Below, piece after piece: positions 24,230 to 34,430 of a stretch of DNA of 36,752 nucleotides (positions are counted from its first letter, which is position 1; each line of letters opens with the position of its first letter). Source of the DNA: Aminicella lysinilytica (GTDB taxonomy: Bacteria > Bacillota > Clostridia > Peptostreptococcales > Anaerovoracaceae); NCBI RefSeq assembly GCF_004362975.1, contig NZ_SNXO01000024.1, positions 1 to 36,752 on the forward strand, given 5' to 3'. The notes beneath the pieces were generated by a model. That model was not told where the DNA came from, made no database searches, and saw only the letters and a list, made by a program, of their open reading frames with translations. The position numbers were made by a program, and so were the translations under genes.

Positions 24230-25363
24230 TTATGAGATCTTCCGCAAAGGAAGTACTTTGTTATCTTCGTATATCTGTTCTTCGACTATTTCTACCGGGT
24301 GTTTACGCTGGTACTGGCGATACATTACGAATCCGAACATTATCACTCCCAGATAGCCGCTCAGCGGATAGATGGAATTGACCAGCACCTTGAAATCCGT
24401 CATGCCCAGGATCAGACCGATCACCGTCAGGCCGAAAGCCATGGCCACGAACTTTTTTGTGCCATCATTGGCAAACTGACGAACCACGCCCCAGAGCATT
24501 GGCACCGTCGTAGTGTAAATGCCGCAGCAGATTATCACGGAGAAAATGACGCCGAAGACCGGGCTGAACTCCTGAGCGATGACCAGGGTCGGGACGGCCT
24601 TTGTGTACAGACCGCCGATGTTAGCCACGATGCCCAGATTCATTATCATTACCGCCAGGCCGAAGAGGACGCCGCCGATAGTACCGCCAAGGCGAGCTTC
24701 TCGGGCACTGTTGGCACTTTTGCCGATGCTCGATGCCAGAATGACTACGACGACCGCATTGAAGGCCGGGTAGAGAATGCCTGAGACCAGCCAGCCACCC
24801 TGAGTCTTAGTCATTTCCAGAGTCGGGATCAGGGCCAGGGAAGCGGAGAGATTGCTTGCGTTGGCCACAAGGCTGTAGATGCCGATGCCGACTGCGAATA
24901 TGATTATCACTGTGCCCAGGGTGCCGAGAATGTCTGTGACTTTGGTCAGGCCAAGGATCACCGTGAAGAACGCCAGAAGAGCCATGCCTACGCGGCCGAC
25001 CATAGGGTTCAGGCCGAAGTACTCTGACAAAGTGGCGCCTGCTCCTGCGATCATTATGACGAAGACTCCGTAAAGGAAGACCTGCAGAATGATCTGGAAC
25101 AGCTTGCCGAAGCGCTGTCCGAAGTAATAGGGGATAATGTCGCCGGGTTCGCGGAGCTGCTGCTCATAGCCATGTTTCATGAACATGCCGCCGACCCAGG
25201 CGAATATCACTGTGGTAATGGCAGTTCCGGCGATGCCCATAACTCCGTATGCGGAGAAAAACTGCATGATTTCCTGACCGGTGGCAAAACCCGATCCAAT
25301 GGCGCATGCTACGAAGGCGCCGGAGAATTTTAATATATTGCCTATGCTTACTTTCTCTTTCAT
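24230..25363 (-). CDS. YkvI-family membrane transporter (APC-like)
   Basis: The protein has 377 residues with about ten membrane segments. The opening IGNILKFSGAFVACAIGSGFATGQEIMQFFSAYG contains the unwound first helix (GSGFATGQE) typical of YkvI proteins, which belong to the amino acid/polyamine/organocation fold. Substrate is unknown. The start at 25363 follows GAGG with proper spacing, replacing ten upstream codons. It is a single gene ending in its own terminator. Confidence 0.85.
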   Translation of the reverse strand: MKEKVSIGNILKFSGAFVACAIGSGFATGQEIMQFFSAYGVMGIAGTAITTVIFAWVGGMFMKHGYEQQLREPGDIIPYYFGQRFGKLFQIILQVFLYGVFVIMIAGAGATLSEYFGLNPMVGRVGMALLAFFTVILGLTKVTDILGTLGTVIIIFAVGIGIYSLVANASNLSASLALIPTLEMTKTQGGWLVSGILYPAFNAVVVVILASSIGKSANSAREARLGGTIGGVLFGLAVMIMNLGIVANIGGLYTKAVPTLVIAQEFSPVFGVIFSVIICCGIYTTTVPMLWGVVRQFANDGTKKFVAMAFGLTVIGLILGMTDFKVLVNSIYPLSGYLGVIMFGFVMYRQYQRKHPVEIVEEQIYEDNKVLPLRKIS

Positions 25364-25530
25364 TTTTCTAAACCTCGATTCGAATAATATCATTTAGAAT
25401 TATCTGACTTTTCATAATAATACCCTGCGGGATTCAACAGGTTTCAAAAAGTAACAAAAAGTAATGAAAAATTTTCAGAAAATAACGATAATGTGCCGTG
25501 GCGGGACTGGTTTTACGGGCTGTGACAGGG

Positions 25531-25536
25531 TATAAT
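25531..25536 (+). promoter_or_regulatory. -10 box six bases before a start codon
   Basis: A consensus TATAAT is followed by CAAACC and then ATG at 25543, with no ribosome site in between. The mRNA would start at or very near the ATG, a leaderless arrangement. The -35 region is weak. Confidence 0.5.
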
Positions 25537-25542
25537 CAAACC

Positions 25543-27519
25543 ATGAAAACAAAATTTGAAAAGAAAAACACCGCGGTCAGGGTTTGGATGCTGGCGGCTG
25601 CGGTAATACTAATGCTTGCGGTGGTCTAGGCCACTGGAGTTTACGGTGCCACGGGAGCGGGCAATGAGGACAAGGCCAGCGTCACGACCGGCACAGGCAC
25701 GGCCGGCGCAGGCCAGGTCTCCATTATGTTTACCAGCGACATGCATTCCCATCTGGACGCTGACAACGGCATAGGCGGAGCAGCCAAGCTTAAGACCGCG
25801 ATTGATAAGATCCGGGCCGAGTACCCGGGATCCTTCCTCTTTGACGGCGGCGACTTTTCTATGGGCACCGCCTATCAGACCATAGCTACCCGGGAAGCAT
25901 CGGAGCTGCGGGTCATGGGTGCTATCGGTTACGATGCCACTACCTTGGGGAACCACGAGTTCGATTACGGCGCCACGGGTCTTGCGAAGATTCTGCAGGC
26001 CGCTAAGAATTCAGGAGACAAGACGCCTGCGATCCTTCTTTCCAACATCAACTGGAATAAGACTTTGGCCAGCAAGAGCCTGAAAAATGACGCGACTGTT
26101 TTGAAGAAGGCCTTTGCAGATTATGGCGTTGAAGAGGACTACACCATAATTGAGAAGAACGGTGTACGCATTGCTGTTTTCGGCGTAGATGGTCACGAGT
26201 CCATAGAGGACGCTCCTGCCAGCGGCGTCAAGTGGACTGATTATGTAACAAAGGCGAAAAAGGTCGTAAAAGAGATCAAGAAGGATGGAAAGGCTGATAT
26301 GATCGTCTGTCTTTCTCACAGCGGCGTATACCTCAGCGCCGGTGATAAGGCTGAGGACATAATCTTGGCTAAGGAAGTTCCTGATATCGACGTGATCATC
26401 AGCGGCCACGCCCACACATCCTTGTCAGAACCTATAGTCGAAGGTCACACATACATAGTGTCGCCGGGCTGCTACGCACAGAAATTAGGTCATATAGTAC
26501 TGAAGAAAAGCGGCAGCCGCTATAAGATGGTCAGTTACAAGCTCGTGGAACTTGACAGCAAGGTCAAGGGGGACAGTTCCATAAATAAGCTATTGGCAGG
26601 CTTCCGGTCTAAGGCAGACAGCGAATATTTCAGCAAGTTCGGTCTCGAGTGGGAACAAAAATTAGTCTACAATCCATACAAATACCCCGATGCCAGCAAT
26701 ATCAACATCGGCCGCGGCGAGGAGCCCTTCGGCGATCTGCTGACGGATTCGTATATCTACGCTTTGCGCCACAGCGGAAATTCTAAATATGAGAATGTCC
26801 AGGTAGCCATTGCACCGGCAGGCGGCATCAGAGGCACTTTCAACAAAGGCTACGTGACTGCGTCGGACTGCTATAACGTGGAGTCTCTGGGCACGGGCAG
26901 CGACGGCATCTCCGGCTTTCCGCTGGTGAATATGTACTTGACGGGCAAAGAACTGAAAGCCGTAGCCGAGGTGGATTCGTCTGTGGCAGACATTATGCCT
27001 ATAGCGAGACTCAACTGCAGTGGCCTTTGTTATAGCTACAGCACCCACAGGATGTTCCTGAACCGGACCGTAGATCATCAGATCGATAATGCCGACGGCA
27101 CCAGAGAGAATCTGCATGACGACAAGCTCTACAGTTGCGTTACGGATATGTATACCTGTAGAATGATCAGCGCGACTCTGGAGTATTCCAAAGGGCTGAT
27201 TTCCATCGTGCCGAAGGACAGCGAGGACAATAAGGTCACTGATTTCAACAAGGAAGTGGTCACCAGCGGCGGCAAAGAGGTGAAGGCCTGGTACGCGCTG
27301 GCTTCCTACGTGGGATCATTCAAGGACGGCAAGATCCCGGCATATTATTCCAGGACCCATGACCGTAAGGTCGACGTGACCAACTGGAATCCGTGGACGA
27401 TATTCAAGGAACCGAACAAGTTCGGCCTGGTGGCTGATGCAACGGTTGCGCTGGTGATACTGGTAATCGTGCTGATCGTATGGAAGGTCAGGCGCAGAAC
27501 GAGGAGGAACGGACGATGA
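25543..27519 (+). pseudogene. 5'-nucleotidase-type phosphoesterase with amber codon in signal peptide
   Basis: The frame begins MKTKFEKKNTAVRVWMLAAA and continues as a hydrophobic signal-peptide core, then hits TAG at 25627-25629 (codon 29). It stays open to 27519. The metallophosphoesterase domain carries its metal ligands: SDMHSHLD, FDGGDFSMG, GNHEFD, CLSHSG and SGHAHT. The 5'-nucleotidase C-terminal domain follows (APAGGIRGTF ... LTGKELKAV), then a membrane anchor (VADATVALVILVIVLIVW) and the basic tail RRRTRRNGR. Normally the enzyme would degrade extracellular nucleotides. Without the signal peptide it cannot be exported unless the stop is suppressed. No usable internal start with a ribosome site is evident. 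Confidence 0.82.
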
Positions 27520-27770
27520 TAGTGAAGATAGATTTGAAGAAAGACGCGACTGTAATGGAACAGTTGCAAAAGGCAGGCGTTGATGTGCCTTCGGACTGCG
27601 GCGGCCGCGGTATGTGCGGTAAGTGCCGGGTACGCTTTCTTGATGATGCCCCGGAGCCGACGAAGGCTGAGAAGAATATTATTGCAAAAGGCAGGCTGGA
27701 CGCGGGTTGGCGGCTGGCGTGCTCCTGCTACTACAGCGGCCAAGCGGAACTGGAAATACAGGAACATTGA
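27516..27770 (+). CDS. 2Fe-2S ferredoxin-domain protein
   Basis: An 84-residue plant-type ferredoxin domain with cluster ligands C28-x5-C34-x2-C37 (CGGRGMCGKC) and C69 (LAC). It is closest to the N-terminal ferredoxin domain of corrinoid-activating RamA-like proteins but stands alone. The gene overlaps the nucleotidase stop (ATGA) and has GAGGAGG before its start. The electron partner is unknown. Confidence 0.82.
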   Translation: MIVKIDLKKDATVMEQLQKAGVDVPSDCGGRGMCGKCRVRFLDDAPEPTKAEKNIIAKGRLDAGWRLACSCYYSGQAELEIQEH

Positions 27771-27795
27771 ACTGCGCCGACCAAGGGGCTATAAT
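27767..27795 (+). promoter_or_regulatory. Promoter of the DUF1232 gene
   Basis: TTGAAC and TATAAT are separated by exactly 17 bases and lie 25 bases before the ATG at 27821. Confidence 0.7.
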
Positions 27796-27820
27796 ATGTA
27801 CTAAGATGGGAAGTGAAAGT

Positions 27821-28139
27821 ATGAAATTAAAAATGACTGAAAAGGAAGCTGATACCGAAGATCGGCGACAAGCTGGCCTACGTGCCGGTCATGGCTTCTC
27901 TCCTGCGCAGCTATGTGAAGAAGGAGTACACCACCGTACCCGTTGGAACGATCATAGCCATTACCAGCGCACTGCTCTACTTCGTATCGCCTATTGACGT
28001 TATACCCGATGCCATTCCCGGCGCAGGCTATATAGATGACGCCGCAGTGGCGCTTCTCTGCTGGAACATAGTCGGCGACGACGTGAAGAAGTATGAGAAA
28101 TGGCGGAAAGACAACGGCAAGGAGATAGAGGGAGAGTAG
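27821..28139 (+). pseudogene. DUF1232 (YkvA-like) protein with N-terminal frameshift
   Basis: A ribosome-site-preceded start at 27821 gives MKLKMTEKEAD. The family-like sequence KLIPKIGDKLAYVPVMASLLRSY, then FVSPIDVIPDAIPGAGYIDDAAVAL, lies in the next frame and runs to 28139. One base change near 27850 would restore a gene of about 105 residues. DUF1232 proteins are small membrane-associated proteins of unknown role, and the SPIDVIPD motif is diagnostic. A shorter product from GTG at 27882 is possible but lacks a ribosome site. Confidence 0.7.
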
Positions 28140-28245
28140 AATGCTTTAATTGCAATAATTCTGAAAACTGTTGTCTAAAGTCATTTATAGGAGTATAGTT
28201 AAACATAGCGGTTACATATGTGTTATTCGTTATACTACTTGGCCA

Positions 28246-28365
28246 ATAAAAAACCCCGCATATTGTGCGAGGTAAAATCCACATCTATGTGGGCCCCAAG
28301 GGGCGATTAGAAAAATTCTTTATTTGAACCTTGTAGTGCAATCTCATATGGTAGCCATTTGAGAT
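28246..28365 (-). ncRNA. tracrRNA of the type II-A system
   Basis: Transcribed leftward, opposite to cas9. A 23-base perfect anti-repeat (plus-strand 28333-28355, GTAGTGCAATCTC to GGTAGC) would pair with the CRISPR repeat. After a short bulge, ATTTGA (28322-28327) pairs with the repeat's first bases to make the lower stem. Three 3' hairpins follow: GCCCC/GGGGC (28293-28304), CCACAT/ATGTGG (28279-28292), and a terminator TGCGAGG/CCCCGCA with six U residues ending near 28248. The RNA guides RNase III processing of pre-crRNA and stays bound to Cas9. Ends are estimates from the promoter and terminator. Confidence 0.88.
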
Positions 28366-28371
28366 AAGTAC

Positions 28372-28400
28372 ATCATAGTATCAATAACCTGTTTTGTCAA
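28372..28400 (-). promoter_or_regulatory. Consensus promoter for tracrRNA
   Basis: On the minus strand TTGACA (28395-28400) and TATGAT (28372-28377) are separated by exactly 17 bases. The predicted start is near 28365, about ten bases before the anti-repeat. Confidence 0.8.
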
Positions 28401-28424
28401 GATATTTTGAGAAAGGAAATGAAA

Positions 28425-31400
28425 ATGGAAGAAAAGTATTATCTGGGTTTGGATATAGGAACTAACTCAGTAGGATGGGCTGTCACTGACGAAGAATACA
28501 ATTTATGCAAATTTCGTAAGAAAGATATGTGGGGTATAAGGTTATTTGAAGACGCTGAGACCGCAGCGGATAGACGTATGAAACGAACTGCCAGGAGACG
28601 TTTGCAAAGGAGAAATCAGAGGATAGATCTTTTGCAGGAATTATTTGCAGAAGAGATAGTTAAAGTTGATCCTACGTTTTTTATTAGACTGAATGAAAGC
28701 AGATTGCATTTAGAAGATAAAACTATTAAAGAGAAACATCCACTGTTTATAGGGAGTGATTATTCGGATATAGAATATTATAGCGAATACCCTACTATAT
28801 ATCATTTGCGCAAGGAATTAATTGAGAGCAAGGACAGCCATGATATTAGGTTGGTATATCTTGCACTACACCATATACTGAAGAATAGAGGCCATTTTTT
28901 AATAGATGGTGATTTGAGTGCTGCCAAGAGTTTTGATAGTACATTTAGCAATATGCTGGGAATCATCAAAGATGAGATTGGCGTTGATATTTACTCAAAT
29001 GAAGGTGATATGAAGGAATGCGAGCGCGTGTTAAAGAGTCGCGACATACCTAAGAGTACTAAAGTAAAGATGCTACGTAAGCATATGGAAATATCTGAGG
29101 AAGGTAAAGACAAGGCACAGATAAAGAGAGAAGAAGCAGTGATTTCTAATGCGTGCAAGTTTATAGTGGGACTCACAGGTGATGTGAGCAAATTCTTTGA
29201 TGAAGGCATGGACGAATTAGAAAAAACCTCATTTAAAATATCAGATGCTGCATATGATGAAACTATCAGGGATGAACTAGAGAAGGTGCTTCCTGAGAAA
29301 GTGATTGTTATGGATTCAATGAAAGCGGTTTATGATTGGAGCGTTTTAGTTGAGATTCTTGGAGATGAAAAATACTTGTCGTTTGCTAAAGTCAACCAGT
29401 ATGAGGAGCATAAACAGAACCTTGCTGAGCTTAGAAGATTGGTTATTAAGTACTGTGATAGCAAAGCATATAAGACGTTCTTTAACGATGATAAGGGCCC
29501 ATCAAATTACGCAAATTATATCGGCAGCGTAAAAAAGAATGGGAAAAAGTATGTCGCAAAGCGTTGTAGCCAGGAAGACTTTTACAAGACGTTGAAGAAA
29601 TTGTTAGCAGGCATGAAAGTGGATACGGAAGACGAATCTGTTTATGAATCTCTCGTTGACGGTGCAGAAAAGCAGACATTGTTACCATTGCAGCGTAGCA
29701 AGGATAATGGCGTGGTTCCCAGACAGGTTCATGAAGTAGAACTTAAGAAGATTTTAGACAATGCAAAGGTATACTTGGATTTCCTTGATACTCAAGATGA
29801 GTCAGACATATCTGTGGCTGACAAGGTGCTGTCTATTTTTAAATTCAGAGTTCCTTATTATGTAGGACCTCTTAGCGACAGACATAAAGAAGAGGGATCT
29901 AATTCATGGATAGTTAGAAAAGATACGGGGAAAATCTATCCGTGGAATTTTGACGATAAAGTCGATAGAGAAAAATCAAATGAAGAGTTTATTAATAGGA
30001 TGACCAACAAATGCACATACATTTATGGCGCAGATGTCATTCCAAAAAATTCTCTGCTATATTCCAAATATATGGTACTGAATGAGTTGAATAATGTCAA
30101 GGTATGGGGCAAGCCAATAACTGTGGAGATGAAACAGGATATATTTAATGATTTGTTTATGAAGCACAGCAGAGTGACTGGGACTATGTTGCTTAGGTAT
30201 ATAAAAGCAAAGACTCAATTTGCGGATTTGAAAGCGGAAGATCTAAGCGGCTTTGATAAAGACTTTAAAGCATCAATGAGACCATATCTTGAATTTGAAA
30301 ATAAGGTTTTTGGTGACAGATTAAATAATAATAAGATAAGTAATATTGCGGAAGACTGCGTAAAGTGGGCTACGATTTATGGTGATGACAAAACCATGCT
30401 GGCAAATGTGATCAAGCAGGAGTATGGTAATGACTTGTCTGAGGAAGAAATAAAGGCGATTTGCAAATTAAGGTTTAGTGGCTGGGGTAATTTTTCAAAA
30501 GAATTTCTCTGCGGAGTTGAAGGCGTAGATAAAGAAGTTGCTACTGGAGAAATGATGACAATTATGCAGGCATTGTGGAATACAAACTGCAATTTGATGC
30601 AGGTACTGAGTAAGCGCTTTACATTCAGAGATGAAATTAATAACCTAAATGGTGAGAGAATCGGTAAAATCACAGAAATAAGCTACGATGCCCTTGTCAA
30701 AGATATGTATATATCGCCGGCGAATAAGCGAGCAGTCTGGCAGTGTATTTTGATTGCGGAAGAAGTCAAGAAGATAATGAAACATCCGCCTGAGAGGATA
30801 TTTGTAGAGATGGCCAGAGGCGAAGATAAGAATAAAGACAGGACAAATAAGAATAAGAACAGAACTGTTTCCCGAAAACAGCATTTGCTGGATTTGTATG
30901 CTGGTTGTGACAAGGATGTTCGCGAGTGGACAGAAGAAATCGATAGCAAGGATGAGAGAGACTTCAACAGCAAGAAGTTGTACTTGTATTATACGCAAAT
31001 GGGCAGATGTATGTACACGAGAGAGCCTATTGATCTCGATGCCTTGATGTCTAATAACTCTAAATGGGATCGCGATCATATTTATCCGCAGTCTAGAATA
31101 AAGGATGATAGCTTGGACAATCTTGTTTTGGTTAATAAAACAAACAATGCAAAGAAGAGCAATGAAATGCTATCAGGTGATATACAGAAGAAAATGACGC
31201 CATTTTGGAAAGAACTGCTAGATGCAAAGTTCATATCAAAGAAGAAATATGACAGGTTAACACGTAAGGGTGATTTTACCGATGACGAACTTGCCGGCTT
31301 TATCAATAGACAACTAGTTGAGACTAGGCAGGCGTCTAAAGCAGTAGCTGACCTTTTGGATAGGATATATGAGGATACTAAAATAGTTTATGTTAAAGCT

Positions 31401-32564
31401 TCGTTGGCTTCGGATTTCAGAAAGACTCCTTTGAAGGTGTTGAAATCAAGGCTTATAAATGATTACCATCATGCAAAGGATGCGTACTTGAATATCGTAG
31501 TTGGAAACGTGTACGATGCAAAGTTCAACTCTAATGCTCTCAATTGGATCAAAGAAAATAGAGGTAGCAATTATAGTATCAATGCTATTTTCTATTTCGA
31601 TGTTTATAGGGGAAAGCAGTGCGTGTGGAAAGCTCCAATGAAGGATGAAAACAAGAAGGCGATGAAAAACGAGCATGGCGAAATTACTACAGGAACTATT
31701 GATAAAATCAGAAAAATAGTTAGGCAGGATAATGTTCTATATACGGAATACACGTATTGCGCAAAAGGCAAACTATTTGAGGAAACTATAGCTAAGAAAA
31801 CTGGTAATGCCAGAATAAGGCTAAAGAAGGGCTTGGAAATAAGCAAATACGGAGGGTATACTAGCGCTAACACATCGTATTTCGCTGAAATTGAATTTGA
31901 TGGGAAGAAAGGAAAACGTGTTAAGAATATCATAGGTGTTCCGATTTACATTGCTAATACACTTGATCAGAATCGGGATGCTTTCTTGGATTACTGCAAG
32001 AACTTGAAGGGCTTATCGAATGTCAAAATATTACGTGAATGCATAAAGAAAAATTCGTTGCTGATAATTGACGGATTCCCTATGAGAATAACTGGAGAAA
32101 ACGAATATGTTGATAAGTTTAAGGGGAATATGCAATTAAAAATGGATGAACATAACACTGAATCTATTAGATTGATAGAAAAGTATTTCGATAAAAAGTT
32201 AGGATTAGAGATGAGTGAGAAATATGACGGGTTATCAAAGGCGGATACACTCATGTTATATGATGCAATTATTGACAAACTGAAATGCGGTATTTACGCG
32301 GATCGGCCAGCAAACCAAGCCAATGAGTTACTTAAACAAAGAGAAATTTTTAGAAAACTGAATTTGACGGATGAAGCCAAACTATTGAAAGAAATAATTG
32401 GTTTTCTTCGATGTGATAGCAAGACTACTGCTGATATGAGCATTATTGGTAGTGGTACTACGCCTGGAGGTATAGCTATAAATAAAAACACAGTTGGAAA
32501 AAGCACAATAATATTTGTGAATCAATCTGTTACTGGATTATATGAAAATAGGGCGGAACTATAA
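28425..32564 (+). CDS. cas9: Type II-A CRISPR endonuclease Cas9
   Basis: A 1379-residue RNA-guided DNA nuclease. RuvC-I is YYLGLDIGTNSVGWAVTD with D10, followed by an arginine-rich bridge helix (DRRMKRTARRRLQRRNQRI). RuvC-II is RIFVEMARG with E795. The HNH domain is DRDHIYPQS with H885, then LVNKTNNAKKSN. RuvC-III is NDYHHAKDAYLNIVVG with H1015/H1016 and D1019. All catalytic residues are present and the length fits the SpCas9-like II-A class (about 1370). The C-terminal ~270 residues would read the PAM, which cannot be predicted here. The start at 28425 has AAAGGA at proper spacing. cas1 starts at the next base after the stop. Confidence 0.97.
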   Translation: MEEKYYLGLDIGTNSVGWAVTDEEYNLCKFRKKDMWGIRLFEDAETAADRRMKRTARRRLQRRNQRIDLLQELFAEEIVKVDPTFFIRLNESRLHLEDKTIKEKHPLFIGSDYSDIEYYSEYPTIYHLRKELIESKDSHDIRLVYLALHHILKNRGHFLIDGDLSAAKSFDSTFSNMLGIIKDEIGVDIYSNEGDMKECERVLKSRDIPKSTKVKMLRKHMEISEEGKDKAQIKREEAVISNACKFIVGLTGDVSKFFDEGMDELEKTSFKISDAAYDETIRDELEKVLPEKVIVMDSMKAVYDWSVLVEILGDEKYLSFAKVNQYEEHKQNLAELRRLVIKYCDSKAYKTFFNDDKGPSNYANYIGSVKKNGKKYVAKRCSQEDFYKTLKKLLAGMKVDTEDESVYESLVDGAEKQTLLPLQRSKDNGVVPRQVHEVELKKILDNAKVYLDFLDTQDESDISVADKVLSIFKFRVPYYVGPLSDRHKEEGSNSWIVRKDTGKIYPWNFDDKVDREKSNEEFINRMTNKCTYIYGADVIPKNSLLYSKYMVLNELNNVKVWGKPITVEMKQDIFNDLFMKHSRVTGTMLLRYIKAKTQFADLKAEDLSGFDKDFKASMRPYLEFENKVFGDRLNNNKISNIAEDCVKWATIYGDDKTMLANVIKQEYGNDLSEEEIKAICKLRFSGWGNFSKEFLCGVEGVDKEVATGEMMTIMQALWNTNCNLMQVLSKRFTFRDEINNLNGERIGKITEISYDALVKDMYISPANKRAVWQCILIAEEVKKIMKHPPERIFVEMARGEDKNKDRTNKNKNRTVSRKQHLLDLYAGCDKDVREWTEEIDSKDERDFNSKKLYLYYTQMGRCMYTREPIDLDALMSNNSKWDRDHIYPQSRIKDDSLDNLVLVNKTNNAKKSNEMLSGDIQKKMTPFWKELLDAKFISKKKYDRLTRKGDFTDDELAGFINRQLVETRQASKAVADLLDRIYEDTKIVYVKASLASDFRKTPLKVLKSRLINDYHHAKDAYLNIVVGNVYDAKFNSNALNWIKENRGSNYSINAIFYFDVYRGKQCVWKAPMKDENKKAMKNEHGEITTGTIDKIRKIVRQDNVLYTEYTYCAKGKLFEETIAKKTGNARIRLKKGLEISKYGGYTSANTSYFAEIEFDGKKGKRVKNIIGVPIYIANTLDQNRDAFLDYCKNLKGLSNVKILRECIKKNSLLIIDGFPMRITGENEYVDKFKGNMQLKMDEHNTESIRLIEKYFDKKLGLEMSEKYDGLSKADTLMLYDAIIDKLKCGIYADRPANQANELLKQREIFRKLNLTDEAKLLKEIIGFLRCDSKTTADMSIIGSGTTPGGIAINKNTVGKSTIIFVNQSVTGLYENRAEL

Positions 32565-33443
32565 ATGAGTTGGCGTACTGTAGTTATAACGGGTAGTGCC
32601 AAACTGGATTTTAAAATGGATTATTTAGTAGTAAGAAAACAGGAAGGCACTAATAGGATACATCTCAGCGAGATCGGCTTACTTATGGTAGAGTCTACCG
32701 CAATTTCTCTGACAACTGCACTATTAAGTGAACTTGTGAAACACAAGGTTAAGGTCGTTTTTTGCGATGAGAAGCATAATCCACAGTCGGAATTATTACC
32801 ATATTATGGGAGCCATGATACCAGTGTCAAAGTTAAACGTCAAACTAATTGGGAAGAAGAAATTAAGAAATCCGTATGGACAGAAATCGTGACAGAAAAA
32901 ATACGAGATCAAAGACACCATTTAGAAGAGCGTGGTAATACTGTGCAAGCCGAGATGCTTGCACAGTATATAAGAGAATTGAAATTTGGAGATGAAACAA
33001 ACAGAGAAGGACATGCAGCGAAAGTGTATTTTAATTCTTTGTTTGGAATGGATTTCACAAGAAGTGAGGATAATCCAATTAATGCTGCATTGAATTATGG
33101 ATATGGATTATTATTATCATATTTTAACCGTGAGGTAGTGGCCAATGGATATATAACACAATTGGGATTATTTCATGATAATATGTTCAACCAATTTAAC
33201 TTGGCTTCGGATTTGATGGAACCGTTCAGAATAATTGTGGATAGAAAAGTAATTGGAATGACCAATGAAACTTTTGAGCATTCTGAGAAGCTTGAATTGA
33301 TATTCATGATGAACGATGAAGTTCAGATAGACGGCAAATGGAATACTATCAGCAATGCTATCAAAATATATTGTAGGAGCATATTCGATGCGCTTAATGA
33401 AAATGATATTTCGTTGATTAGGTTTTACAAATATGAGTTTTAG
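32565..33443 (+). CDS. cas1: Cas1 integrase
   Basis: A 292-residue Cas1, the metal-dependent integrase for new spacers. Candidate metal ligands are E148 ([11 protein letters not shown]), H204 (GLFHDN) and D216/E219 (SDLMEPF), at almost the same positions as in Streptococcus pyogenes Cas1. It begins immediately after the cas9 stop and overlaps cas2 by 11 bases, so the four cas genes form one operon. It acts with Cas2, Csn2 and Cas9. Confidence 0.96.
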   Translation: MSWRTVVITGSAKLDFKMDYLVVRKQEGTNRIHLSEIGLLMVESTAISLTTALLSELVKHKVKVVFCDEKHNPQSELLPYYGSHDTSVKVKRQTNWEEEIKKSVWTEIVTEKIRDQRHHLEERGNTVQAEMLAQYIRELKFGDETNREGHAAKVYFNSLFGMDFTRSEDNPINAALNYGYGLLLSYFNREVVANGYITQLGLFHDNMFNQFNLASDLMEPFRIIVDRKVIGMTNETFEHSEKLELIFMMNDEVQIDGKWNTISNAIKIYCRSIFDALNENDISLIRFYKYEF

Positions 33444-33753
33444 ATTTATGAGAATAATAGTGATGTTTGATTTACCGGTGGAAACGCTGGAAAACAAGAG
33501 AGAATACAGGCGATTCAGGAAGTTCTTGATTAAAAAGGGATTCCTCATGATGCAGGAGAGTATCTACTGCAAGTTGGCACTTAATCAAACTATGGCTGGT
33601 TTGATAGCAAATTCTGTAAAAGAGAACAAACCTTCTGAGGGACTGGTTCAAATGATGCTTATAACAGAGAAGCAATATGCGCGTATGGAATATGTTGTAG
33701 GAGAGTGTCAGAGTCAGGTAATAGATTCGGATGACAGAGTGGTGATCTTATGA
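33433..33753 (+). CDS. cas2: Cas2
   Basis: A 106-residue Cas2 with the ferredoxin-like opening [34 protein letters not shown] and the later strand [17 protein letters not shown]. Cas2 dimers bridge two Cas1 dimers in the spacer-integration complex. ATG at 33433 is used; ATG at 33448 is an alternative. It overlaps csn2 by four bases. Confidence 0.94.
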   Translation: MSFRFMRIIVMFDLPVETLENKREYRRFRKFLIKKGFLMMQESIYCKLALNQTMAGLIANSVKENKPSEGLVQMMLITEKQYARMEYVVGECQSQVIDSDDRVVIL

Positions 33754-34430
33754 ATTTGGTATACTATGATGTGGGGACTTCGTTTGAGGTAAAAAGAGGC
33801 GTAATCAACCTGCTGACTATTGAATCTAAACAGCTGTTTGATTCCACCGCGACATTGCTTGACAAACAAATTATAGGAGAATCCCAAGATAATATTGCAT
33901 TTGTTGACAACGGAGATAGCGGCTATGTAGATTTCAAAAAGCGCTGCGAGTTAATATCTTCACCATATGATTTGAAGTACAATATGAGAGATTTGCAAAA
34001 AAAGTTGTTGGCTGAATTGTGCGAGGAAGTTGCCTTACAGGGATATGATGATAAAATTGCAGAGGCTTACGGAACAATAATATCATATATAAGTGAGATG
34101 CAAGTAAAAAGTGATTATAATCTTGATTTTGATGAACAGAAAGGTATGTCGGATATTTTAAAATATTTCGATGTCCATGTAAAAACTCCCGAAGGGAGTT
34201 TTGCTGAAAAGCTGATCGAATATGGTTCTTCTATAAATAGACTGTTAGGACGGGATGTATTTATTTTACTAAACTGTGATGCATATATTAGTGAAGCTGA
34301 TTATAAGTATATTTCTGAATGGATATTGTATGAGGACGTATATTTGGTAGTTGTGGAAAATAAGCAATTGCAGTTGAAACAGGATTATAATGGATGTATA
34401 ATAGACAAGGATTTATGTGAGATACACTAG
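33750..34430 (+). CDS. csn2: Csn2, type II-A adaptation protein
   Basis: The 226-residue length and position after cas2 define Csn2 of the short (II-A) class, a ring-forming DNA-end-binding protein needed for spacer acquisition. Family-like segments include [25 protein letters not shown], a central helical region, and [24 protein letters not shown]. Its presence assigns the locus to subtype II-A. A candidate promoter for the array lies within its last 60 bases. Confidence 0.92.
   Translation: MNLVYYDVGTSFEVKRGVINLLTIESKQLFDSTATLLDKQIIGESQDNIAFVDNGDSGYVDFKKRCELISSPYDLKYNMRDLQKKLLAELCEEVALQGYDDKIAEAYGTIISYISEMQVKSDYNLDFDEQKGMSDILKYFDVHVKTPEGSFAEKLIEYGSSINRLLGRDVFILLNCDAYISEADYKYISEWILYEDVYLVVVENKQLQLKQDYNGCIIDKDLCEIH
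34374..34402 (+). promoter_or_regulatory. Candidate pre-crRNA promoter inside csn2
   Basis: TTGAAA (34374-34379), 17 bases, TATAAT (34397-34402). Transcription would start near 34409, about 75 bases before the first repeat. Only 53 bases separate the csn2 stop and the array, so a promoter overlapping csn2 is expected. Confidence 0.6.

Noticed and set aside
24299-24784. Plus-strand frame of 161 codons
   Set aside because: It is a shadow of the YkvI-like gene, whose membrane segments and start are much better supported. The same applies to many frames opposite cas9, putP and the MFS gene.
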